This document shows, piece after piece, positions 55,128 through 64,000 of a stretch of DNA of 64,000 bases. The notes under the pieces were generated by a model. The model had not been told where the DNA came from, searched no databases, and saw only the letters and a list, made by a program, of their open reading frames with translations. Within the stretch, counting starts at the first letter, position 1. Each line of letters starts with the position of its first letter. The DNA lies in contig OY978527.1 in NCBI GenBank assembly GCA_963854835.1, forward strand, positions 26,300,557-26,364,556, written 5' to 3'. A program made the translations under genes and the position numbers. The stretch comes from Megamerina dolium. Lineage: Eukaryota; Arthropoda; Insecta; Diptera; Megamerinidae.

Positions 55128-58100
55128 ATGGTCATCAAGGTTGTCCAAATTAACTTACAGCACTCTCGGGCTGCTACGGACCACCTTGCCGTCTTCCTGG
55201 TGGAGGAGGACGTGGATATAGCCATTGTCCAGGAACCCTGGGTGCGGGGCACCAAGATCAAAGGGTTTCCGGGAAAAACCTACAACGTGCTCTATAAACG
55301 GATCCAAGGTAGGCCGAGATCATTTTTTGTAGCAAAAAAACACCTAAATAGTTTTCTAACCCCATTACAGAGTTCACAGGATGTAACGGTTGCTGACCTA
55401 GTGGCTGACGGGGTCACGCTACGGGTCGCATCAGTATATATGGCACATGAAAAACCTGCGCCTTCTGAGGAGGTCAGCAGACTAGCGTAAGAAAGTGGTA
55501 ACAGGACCCTTCTTCTCGGGTGCGACGCCAATGCCAGGCACGCATTATGGGGCAGCTCCGAGACTAATGAACGAGGTAAGTCTTTATTTAACTTTTTATT
55601 AAATACAAACTTGGTGGTATGCAACAGAGGTGACACCTCCACTTTCACCTTTCCAAGCTCGGAGCAGTATGATGGATGGACGGAAGTGTTGGATGTCACT
55701 CTGTTATCGTATGGCGATGTGATAGGGGTTAAAAATTAGAGAGTTTCCAGCGAAAACTCCTTCTCGGATCATAGCGCGATACTCTACGATTTGGATCTTA
55801 AGGTAGACCCACCCTTGCCACACCGTAATCCGCATAGAACTAACTGGGCACGGTTTGAAAATTTTGTTAGGAATAGAATAGGAGGGGCTCCCATTCATAG
55901 AATAACATCCATTGAGTCGCTAAACAGTAGGATCGAAACATTAGAAAAAGCTTTCGGTAAGTTTTTCACCCTTGAAGTCACCAGGTCCGGAAGGGATCAT
56001 GCCCAAAATGTTACAGGTAACACTGGACTGTGTGCTCCCGTGGCTGTTGCAAATCTTCAAAGCGTGTCTGAACCTGAAATATGTACCTACTAGCTGGAGG
56101 CTAGTAAAGGTGGTCTTCATACCAATGGTTGGCAAGAGAGGACATGAATCAGCGAAGGACTTCAGACACATCATTCTAACCTCTTTCGTATTAAAGACGT
56201 TTGAAAGGCTTCTGGATATACTTAAGGAATTCTCTGGAGAATTCCGTTATATCCACTGCCCAACATGCATACCGAAAGGGGAAGTCGACAGAAACAGCTC
56301 TCCATGAGGTAGTGCAAACAATAGAGAGATCTCTGGACAACAAACAATACACCATGGCTACCTTCTTGGACGTAGAGGGTGCATTCAACAATGTTAGCAA
56401 AGAATCTATCAAACGGGCGTTGATAGAAATAGGAGTGGACAACTGTGTTACAGATTGGTTTATTTCTATGCTAGTGACTAGGGTCATAAGTGCTAACATG
56501 GGCAATATCTCAATAACGAAGCTAGTCAAAAGGGGAACCCCACAAGGGGGGGTGATTTCGCCTCTTCTTTGGCTATGCGTAATAAACAACATCCTAATAA
56601 AACTGAATAGAGGGGGTGTCAAACCGGTGGCGTATGCCGATGATGTTGTGTTAATGGTGCCGGGACTGTGCCCTAGCACGATTACTGGGATCACGCAAAG
56701 GGCGTTAAACGAGCTCAGCTTTTGGGCTATCAGGTGTGGCCTAAGGCTGAATCCGGATAAAACAGTATTGATGCTTTTCACCAACAGAATCAAAATACCC
56801 AAATTTGACTTGCCTAAATTAAACCATCAAACCTTAACCCTTTCTTCCAATGCTAAATACTTGGGAAGTATCTTGGACTCCAAGCTTAGCTGGAGGTTAA
56901 ATACTGAAAACCGAGTAAAGAAGGCTTGCATTCCCCTCTATACCTGCAAAAGAGTAATTGATAGGAAATGGGGTCTCCAACCAAAACTTACTTTATGGTT
57001 TTACAAAGCGGTTGTACGCCCGATCTTATCGTATAGCTCGGTTGTTTGGTGGAAAGCCTTGGATAAGGCCTACACCACTAATAAACTTAGCAGTATACAA
57101 AGGTCAGCATGTGCAGCGGTAGTCGGAGCTATAAAGTCCCGGGGATGCTCTTAACGTTCTGACACACATGCATACATCAAGAAATCGGCAACCATGACCG
57201 CAGTGAGGCTAAAGGAAGCAGGTCACTGGAAGGAGAGAACCTACGGACATGGATGCATACTAACTAGAGAAGCGCAATATACGTCTGACAGGACAGACTA
57301 CATTATCCCGAAGATGAATTTCAATAGAAATTTCACAGTAGTTTTTCCTTCGAGGAAGGATTGGACTAAGGGATGTCTGTTAAACAGCTTCGACACCACA
57401 ATCTACACGGACGGCTCCAAAATGGATTGTGGCGTAGGGGCAGGAATATATTCCGAGAGATTAAAAGTGGACAAGTCTGTGCGCCTCCCCAACCTGTCTA
57501 GCGTATTCCAGGCGGAAGTGTTTGCAATCGGGGAAGATTGTAGGATACTAATCGCAGACTTCAGATTCAAGCTCAATATAGCTATAATATCGGACAGCCA
57601 AGCTGCAATTCAGGCCTTGAACTCAGCAGTCTTATCCTCCTTCCTAGTGGAACAAAATAGAAGGAGTCTCAATACACTCAGCGAACGGCACAACGTTTCA
57701 TTGATCTGGGTTCCGGGACACCGGAACATAGAAGGAAACGAAAAACCCGACGAACTGGCAAAAAGCGGATCTGCAATGCAAGAGGCTCTTGCAGAACCGG
57801 TGTTCATACTGCTGAGTGTAGCTAAAAGAACCATCAACACCAAATATCTACAAATAGCGGATTGTAGGTGAAAAAGTCTTACGAAGTGTAAGACTAGTAG
57901 ATCACTTTGGCCTACATACAATCCTAAACAAACAACACTACTGATAAACAGGAATCGAAAAGATATCTCTAGACTGACGGCAGTCATTACTGGCTTCTGG
58001 CTAATCGGAGAACAGGCGGCCAAAATGGGGATGTCCCACAACCATGTGGAAGAAAAGGATACGGTCTTCCACTTCCTGTGTAAATGTCCTGCCCTTTGGA

Positions 58101-58180
58101 AGCAGAGAATGAACAGCCTAGGTAAACCACTCTTCAACCATAAACAACTACTGTCATTAATCTGTCAAATATGACAGCTC
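55128..58180 (+). pseudogene. LOA-like ORF2: endonuclease, reverse transcriptase, RNase H
   Basis: Endonuclease 55128-55490 starts MVIKVVQINLQHSRAATDHL and includes VQEPWVRG; it breaks at a TAA near 55488. Its C-terminal half (SDHSAILYDL near 55765) follows in another frame. The sequence then jumps from EKAFGKFF straight to KSPGPEGIMPKMLQ (about 55965), so the linker between them is deleted. The reverse transcriptase (55972-57154, frameshift near 56210) has ATFLDVEGAFNNVSKES, GTPQGGVISPLL and YADDVVLM. RNase H (57194-57871) has TIYTDGSKMDCG (Asp), FQAEVFAI (Glu), IISDSQAAIQAL (Asp) and WVPGHRNIEGNEKPDELAK (His, Asp). A C-terminal FLCKCPALWKQRMNSLG block lies near 58075. Dead copy. Confidence 0.85.
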
Positions 58181-58861
58181 TAACACAAGAGAGAAACTTG
58201 AGTGGGTTATTAACCTTTCTTTTTTTAATTGGGCGCCATTATTGTCTGTTCATATCATGATACAGTCTCTACAATGCACTGGCTAACGAGGCGTTCAGGG
58301 CCGTGGTTCTGAACCCGTCGAGACAGAACAACGAACAGACAATAAAGTCCACCTACTTGTGGAGTAAGTACACCCATATTCACACAAACACACCAATTTT
58401 GCCACAACTCACTTTACAATACGCCTTCCACATATTCAACGCGATCGCCTTGCCTCCTTCACTACTTGGTACGATATCTTCCTTCAGCAGCTTGCGCGTG
58501 AGTACTCACCCTTCCTGGATTGCTTCGCTTGCCGGAACCTTAGCAATCCTCTAAAAAAAACTTATGCCAAGTGGCTACACCATCAGCAACATTTTTATTC
58601 CCCCCTTTTCCCCAAAAAAAGACTTACAACATTTCTGTATAACACATGTTTTTACTTATAGGTTTTATTTTAAAAAAAATGAATAAATGATCATAAATGA
58701 ATAAGATGAAATGAACGATTAAACAATATAAGGCTGTAACTTAGGATAAGAAATATAAATATCTATATAAAAAAAATTTAAGTAAATAAATGGTTTCGTC
58801 TCTTCTCCTTACTTCTCTTCTCTTTTTCTTTCAGGCACACGCAACAACATTACATTTGTAT

Positions 58862-58930
58862 CCACCTGGATTCGAATTCGGGACATACGACTCATATGGA
58901 GAAGACCACTAATAAACTGAGATACGCCAT
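58862..58930 (-). repeat. tRNA-like SINE head or tRNA pseudogene (second family)
   Basis: On the minus strand GGCGTATCTCAGTTTATTAG resembles an A box and D arm, and AATTCGAATCCAGGTGG resembles a B box and T arm, separated by about 30 bp. It differs from the main SINE family. The pyrimidine-rich CTTCTCTTCTCTTTTTC lies on the plus strand just upstream. Confidence 0.4.
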
Positions 58931-59541
58931 GAAATAAAAATACACGATTTGTATATGCTTTATGCTTATGTCAAAAGTTTTGACACAAAAAAATGTTAAA
59001 AAATTCAAGAAGCGGAGTCAACCAATTTGGCTTTTGCATGGCTTGTATGCGTTTTCACAACTACGTAAATCAATCCTATACTTGGGCTCGTAGTTTTAGT
59101 CAAAATTAAGTTTTGAAATATTTGTTTATGTGAAATATATCAAATAAGTTGATACAAAACAGAGAATATTTACCATTTAACGTTTTGATACCAAACGAAT
59201 GCATTTGTATGTAGTTGTGCTGAGAAATGAATGAGTAGAGAGCATGATGAATTCATTTCAAAATGATCTTTGCTTAAGAAACGAACCTGCATCAAATCAA
59301 GCAAAATGGCGTCGCTTGAGCAGAGCTGAAGATGTATATTTCAGCAATAATTTGAACGTCAAATATAGCATCAATTAAAACATTGACAGCAAATCGTTTA
59401 GAGTTTAATGCGGATATTCGCCAAGTGATTTTAGTAAAATAGTTCCTGTTTTAGAAACACCACCTTGCCAATAAGCCGTGGATTACATGGATACCAGAGC
59501 TGTAAAAGTGTGAAGTCATTTTCACTTTTAATTCTTTTATT
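58931..59541. other. Intergenic, no recognised gene
   Basis: AT-rich and unassigned. Confidence 0.45.
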
Positions 59542-59763
59542 TAATGCCCCTATTGCCGTTCACCACTCAACCCAGTTTGGTCGTCTTAGAGTCGACCCGA
59601 CTTCAACAAGACCAAACTATTTTTTGGTATTGTGGTACACCACTGTTTTCGGTTGAAATTGTTATGGCGTTACCAGCTTAAAATATCACTTATGACAGAA
59701 AAGCGGTCGATTAAGTAAAAATTAAGGAAATATACAATTGTTTTGCTGTGAAAATTATTTAAA

Positions 59764-60345
59764 ATGGATATTAGTGTAGATTTGTTTTATGAAGATGAAA
59801 ACGAAGACGCGAAAATTGATTTTCTACGCTTACGGAGAAAAATTCGTGATGACTCTAACCCTCTTGAACTACCTAGCGAAAAGTATAAATATTGTTCAAA
59901 ATAAATAAAAGCAAATAATAAATTTTTTTATAGATTTATTAGCTATTTTCGACTGAGCAAAGAGGCATTTTGCTTTTTGCTGGATGACGTAAAAGACCAT
60001 TTCAAGAAATCTGTGCGTGTCGTATCTATACCACCAATATTGAAATTGTGTGCTGCTCTTAGATTTTTCGCTTATGGAAGCTACCAGAAGAGCAATGACT
60101 TCAATATAGGAGTGGCTCAATGTACAATGTCACTTGTTTTAAAAGAAGTATTAGATGTATTGGAGCAGCGCATTTGCGGCAAATGGATTAAAACGCAAAT
60201 GAGTGAAGAAGAAAAAAATGCGTCAAAGATCTCATTTTCTGCAAAAAGTGGGTTTCCCGGCGTGCTGGGCTACAGTACAGTATTCCTTTTATTGTTAGCA
60301 AGTTTTTTTTTATATTGGCCTTGTAATGGATCTAAACCTGTATGA
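59764..60345 (+). pseudogene. Harbinger transposase (HARBI1-like), catalytic core deleted
   Basis: Exon 1 59764-59882 starts MDISVDLFYEDENEDAKIDF. The intron 59883-59933 (GT-AG, 51 bp) joins LPSE-K-FISYFRLSKEAFCF in frame. Exon 2 continues LCAALRFFAYGSYQKSNDFN, QRICGKWIK and KSGFPGVLG. HARBI1-type proteins then enter the catalytic region with CVDGTH. Here the frame diverts into an unrelated hydrophobic tail and stops at 60345, so the DDE residues are gone. It is a deletion product with about the first 170 residues kept. Confidence 0.87.
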
Positions 60346-60387
60346 AGTAAATTATTAAAAAAATATGTATACCCTTTCACAGTTTAT

Positions 60388-60653
60388 TCATACACGTTGC
60401 CATTCGTTAAACGTTCTACTTGGTGGTCCCAAACTATTTAATTCCAGAGCAAATCCTTCCCATAATTGTTTTATTTCATTTTTCGTCACACCGAATTGTG
60501 GTTTTCCCCGTGCAATGCTTGGATTCTGGTCCATTCGTTGAACAAGCCTCTCAAATTGAGCTTTGGTTGTAATTTTTAAACTTCTGAAAATGTATAAAAT
60601 GTTGAGAAATTACAATATGAAGCCAAGCTAATTATTACTTACGATCTCTCCAT
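60388..60653 (-). pseudogene. Harbinger Myb/SANT-like DNA-binding protein, truncated
   Basis: Minus strand. Exon 1 60653-60643 (ATGGAGAGATC), intron 60642-60584 with GTAAGT donor and TTTTCAG acceptor, and exon 2 from 60583. It encodes MERSSLKITTKAQFERLVQR, then NPSIARGKPQFGVTKNEI and LNSLGPPSRTFNEWQRV, after which the expected Trp codon is TGA (60390-60388). In PIF/Harbinger elements this second protein brings the transposase to the ends and into the nucleus. One nonsense change plus loss of the tail disables it. Confidence 0.8.
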
Positions 60654-60894
60654 TATTTTTGGCTTTATTAGTTTAAAGTAAACTGCAACTGATGCAAACC
60701 CAACTGCTTATGAGCAGTCGTGTATATTTAACGTGCTTGTCGACCAAACTGTAACAGAGTTGCAAACGGTAATACCACAAAAATAATGAACATAACCAAA
60801 AAAATCAGCCGCCAGTCGAGTTGAGAACGGCAATATGAATTTCTCGACGGCGACCAAACTGTTACAAAAGTTGTGAACCGCAATAGGGGCATAA

Positions 60895-62321
60895 ATTTTG
60901 AAAAGCTGAAATCCTTTTTTTCTAGTTTCAGAATGTGAAGTCTTGAGGCTGATAAAAATGAATTGGAAAACCTAAATAATTCGCACAGAATTGAAATTTA
61001 GATGGATGCAGCAGCATATGGCTGTCGCCTAAAAAAAATGGCAGTGACGATCCATTCAGTAGCAAGCTGACAGCCTTTCTTCTTCTTCGGGTTTTGTTGT
61101 TTACAAAATATCTGTATGGTTGTTGGATCTTTCATTTCTGGGTTGCCATTGGCTTATATTAAACATAAAGAAAGTATTAGATGCAAAAAATTATAGAAGT
61201 TTTATTTCGAATTACAATTTTTTTGTTTGTTTTTTCGTAATCTTTTTAATAAATTAAGAAGTAGGGACCAGCATGTTTGTTCCTGGTAGTTTATCTTCTA
61301 CAAGAATATTACGTATATATACTCATATTTACGTATAATGCGTAGATATATACTGATCCGTTAGTTTCTTTTCCAACACGAAGCTTGCGAGATAAATTTA
61401 AAAATGTGTTCAAAAGAATATGCAAATTTAATTGATTGTGAGAATTCTTCGTCACTATCTAACTATCGGAAGAACTATCCGATATTTAGTTTGATAGTCC
61501 TATTTCAGAAAAGTCTGCGTTAGAGGCATCAATGTTAAAGTCGTCACCAGAAGTACAGTACGAGCCTCAACAAGCTGTTGTAAACAATTTTTGTTCTATC
61601 ATATTTGTATTAATTTGTATATAAATTGAGCAGCTCGATTCAATAGACTACTTCAAGAATAGAGCCCCCTCTTTTCTTGAAGTAGTCTATGCGTTGTTGC
61701 ATATGCAATACAAAACTCCAGGGTACTGTGCGAGTTACATCAAATTTATTTATGTGAATAATAACAGCTGATTGGTTTTGTCAAGGTATAATAACTCAAG
61801 GTAGAGCCATTGGGGAAAGTTCTCATGAATGAAGGAGAAAAAGTAAATAAAACAACAACAAACACATGGGAAAAGAAGAAGAATAAGTTGAAAAAAAACA
61901 AAAAACACACTTGCTTGACACTATAAGAAGCCAGTTTCTGACATATGGCGCATCCAAAAGGAATTGTTTGTAGTTGCTCTACCTTAATAATAACTCCATG
62001 GGTTTTGTTCCAAAACAGCTATGCTTTTCATGGTAATAAATAATATCATATTTCCAGTATTTCAGAGTTTAAGAGAATTATAATATTGAATGAATTCATC
62101 ATATTTCTAAGCCTAGCAAGAATGTGATTGATATTTTTCAATTCCTACTCTTTACTGAATGGGAAAGTGTGATAATTTCAAGCTTTTGAGAATGACGAAT
62201 GGTTCGCCTGTCATTCTTTAACGAATTCGAAGCAAAAGAGTGCAGCCTCGTTGATGCAGCTTTTAAATGAATTAAGGGTGAGTGAATCCCGTAATGATTT
62301 AATTCTTTTACTTAATTACTT
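60895..62321. other. Intergenic, no recognised gene
   Basis: AT-rich, no ORF of note. Contains the perfect hairpin at 61643-61690, and several short T or A runs. Confidence 0.45.
61643..61690. repeat. Perfect 17-bp inverted repeat (hairpin)
   Basis: ATAGACTACTTCAAGAA at 61643-61659 is mirrored exactly by TTCTTGAAGTAGTCTAT at 61674-61690, with a 14-nt spacer containing CCCCCT. The stem is too short for a typical microRNA precursor. It could be a fold-back remnant or a regulatory palindrome. Confidence 0.8.
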
Positions 62322-62652
62322 AGCCGTAGCTCAGCAGTTAGTGTGTTGGCCTTCTGATCTATAGGTCGTGGTTTAATCCCTGGCTGATGCATAACAAATT
62401 TAATGTCGAACAGATTTTTCTTTCGTATGGTTTCCACCTGTTGGCAATTCTTCCGACAGTAACAACTTGCCATGAAAAAGCTCCTAAAAGAATTCTGAAA
62501 AAGTGATGAGAAAAGCTCAGAAAAAGTGATGTCACAAGGGTTCTGCCGTTCGGAACCGGCTAAAATAAGTAGGTCTTTTCTACTACTGTCCAAAATTTAA
62601 CACGCACAACAGAGAAGCTCTGCCAATGAGCCCTTCGGGCTTTAAGTTCCAT
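62322..62652 (+). mobile_element. tRNA-derived SINE, copy 6
   Basis: Plus strand. The A box TAGCTCAGCAG is slightly altered and the B box reads GGTTTAATCCC (C to T). The body has small deletions and a short tandem repeat (AGCTCAGAAAAAGTGATG-like near 62500-62530). The 3' end CTTTAAGTTCC passes directly into (TA)n. Confidence 0.85.
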
Positions 62653-62769
<117 letters not shown>

Positions 62770-64000
62770 CAGTAAGATCTTTTTTTGCACGGTAGATACG
62801 TCCCTAAGAAATTCGTGTAAATCAAAATCGTGTAAAAAAATACACGTTTCATATGTAAATTTGGAAATATGTTCCACAACCCTAAAAAATCGTGTAAAAT
62901 AAAAAAATTTAAATATTTCCTTAAAAAAACCGTGCAAAAAAAACATTAATAAAACAAAACAATTCATATTTATTACAAGAAAATAAATTCTACAGTTTAA
63001 ATTCAATCCATAAGTATAAAAAAAATATACATAAAAAAAATTAGGAAACAAAAGTTCAGCTACTCATCGCTGGTTGATAACAATCGTGGACGTTTATTAT
63101 GGACTGGATTGAAATCACTGTCGTCGTCTAACGCAACTATTTGGTTTTGTTCTAATGCAGAATTACCAGCAACACAAGATTACAGTTTACGTTGGAATTT
63201 TAACGCGCGCTCCATGTCAGGATCATGAGCAAGAAAATGTTGTTCCATACTTGTAGCGAATTTCAAGCCCTCACGAATTAATTTTACCGTTAAAACCTGA
63301 CCTTCGTCTTCGTGTTCGTCGATATCGACATCTTTGTTCTCATTGATTGTCATTATTTCAATTAAGTCGTCATCATCAATAGGACCTTCTTGCATTAATT
63401 CATCGATGTCAGCCGGTTGCATGTTGTCAAACCCATCGCCATCTATATTATTTGATAGACTTATAATCTCAGAACAAATTTCTGATCTTTGCACCACTGA
63501 AGCTCCACTTTGAACGCAAGCTGGTAAAATTTTTTTCCAACAAGCATTTAAGGTTGATTGCCGCAACTGTTGGATGGCATGTGTAATGCAATCCAAAATA
63601 TTAAACTTTTTCCATGCTTCCATAACATTCAAATTTTTTTCTTCCACTGTATCTAAAATATATCTCAACGTCTGCTTGATGTAATACATTTTAAATGCTG
63701 CTATAATACCCTGATCTAGTGGCTGAATCAGAGAAGTGGTATTAGGTGGCAAAAACAGCAATTGAATGTTCGGATGTACCAGCACTGGGTGGCACGGTGC
63801 ATTATCAACAAGCAAAAGTATTTTGAATTCTAGACCTTTTTTTGTCATATATTTCTGGACTTCAGGAACAAAACAGTTATTAAACCAATCTGTAAACAAG
63901 TCAGCCGTCATCTATGCCTTTTTATTCGCCATAAAATGAACTGGAAGTTGCTTAATGTCTTTACATTTTAAAGCTCTTGGCATAAGAGACTTGTTGATTA
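62770..64000 (-). mobile_element. Tigger/pogo-type DNA transposon, runs off the window
   Basis: Starts CAGTAAGATCTTTTTTTGCA right after a TA inside the SINE tail. The terminal region repeats CGTGTAAA and CGTGCAAAAA. It encodes a minus-strand pogo-type transposase from about 63180 upward. The other terminus lies beyond 64000. Confidence 0.82.
63180..64000 (-). pseudogene. Tigger/pogo (DDE_1) transposase, C-terminal part, one nonsense codon
   Basis: Open from the ATG at 63911 to the stop at 63180 (243 residues): MTADLFTDWFNNCFVPEVQK, then LLLVDNAPCHP (second catalytic Asp), LPPNTTSLIQPLDQGIIAAF (third catalytic Asp), and an acidic C-terminal tail. Upstream the same frame continues to the window edge (SLMPRALKC, FMANKKA), interrupted only by TAG at 63914-63912, where family members have Trp before MTADLF. 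So this is a transposase with one visible nonsense change, not a short protein. The first Asp and the CENP-B-type helix-turn-helix lie outside the window. Confidence 0.85.

Larger units (their letters stand above)
53700..58350 (+). mobile_element. LOA-like LINE, degenerate
   Basis: GC-richer than its surroundings. A 5' leader (about 53700-54130) is followed by ORF1 (54229-55125) and ORF2 (55128 to about 58180), with endonuclease, reverse transcriptase and RNase H. This order and ORF1 type point to the LOA (Loa/Bilbo/Baggins-like) group. Ends and target duplication were not resolved. ORF2 carries frameshifts and an internal deletion. Confidence 0.75.
59545..60891 (+). mobile_element. PIF/Harbinger transposon, internally deleted
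   Basis: Ends TGCCCCTATTGCCGTTCAC and, inverted, TGCCCCTATTGCGGTTCAC, with TAA at 59542-59544 and 60892-60894. It carries relics of both genes expected of this superfamily: the transposase (plus) and the Myb/SANT-like protein (minus). Subterminal GTTTGGTC/GACCAAAC occurs twice near each end (about 59575, 59612, 60738, 60852), probable binding sites for the Myb-like protein. It is short because the DDE region is deleted. Confidence 0.92.

Overview
This window is eukaryotic, intron-bearing, AT-rich DNA from an insect, most likely a higher dipteran. The evidence is a ZAD-type C2H2 zinc-finger gene, an ecdysteroid-kinase-like gene with 54-69 bp introns, and fly-type transposons (mariner, Tc1, hAT, PIF/Harbinger, piggyBac-like, Tigger/pogo, jockey, RTE, LOA, Ty3/gypsy, DINE-1-like repeats). 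A tephritid-like fly is a guess. I recognise only two host protein-coding genes: the zinc-finger gene (32826-35838, minus) and the EcKinase-like gene (47451-49120, plus). Almost everything else is transposable-element (TE) sequence, much of it nested.

Layout. 1-5052: a mariner fossil, then a hAT element (785-5044) bounded by a perfect 8-bp target duplication. A Tc1-like element (2715-4365, TA duplication) sits inside the last intron of the hAT transposase gene. 5083-13945: a tandem-repeat-bearing DINE/Helentron-like family (three of its four copies here), five copies of a tRNA-derived SINE, long (TA)n tracts, and an RTE fragment. 14588-30535: a retrotransposon graveyard. A degenerate jockey copy (J1) is split by a second, antisense copy (J2). 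A Ty3/gypsy remnant has its LTR split by a 5'-truncated RTE (12-bp duplication) and its integrase split by a full-length jockey-clade element (25441-29981) with both ORFs open and a 14-bp duplication.

30600-39730: a small Harbinger-type MITE, the zinc-finger gene, a solo LTR, and two opposed 522-bp Harbinger-type MITEs. 39930-47200: a DINE-like copy split by a Tc1-like element with very long (about 385 bp) inverted repeats, then Tc/mariner fossils, and a 649-bp MITE carrying a hAT-like MITE. 47297-49120: GATA-motif cluster and the EcKinase-like gene. 49573-58350: a third 522-bp-family MITE, an RTE-like fossil, a piggyBac-like MITE and a LOA-like LINE. 59545-60891: a Harbinger element with relics of both its transposase and its Myb-like gene. 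62322-64000: another SINE whose (TA)n tail carries a Tigger/pogo element that runs off the window.

Element boundaries rest on visible inverted repeats and target duplications, and exon joins on GT/AG sites with continuous reading frames. Names of TE clades rest on recalled family motifs and were not searched.
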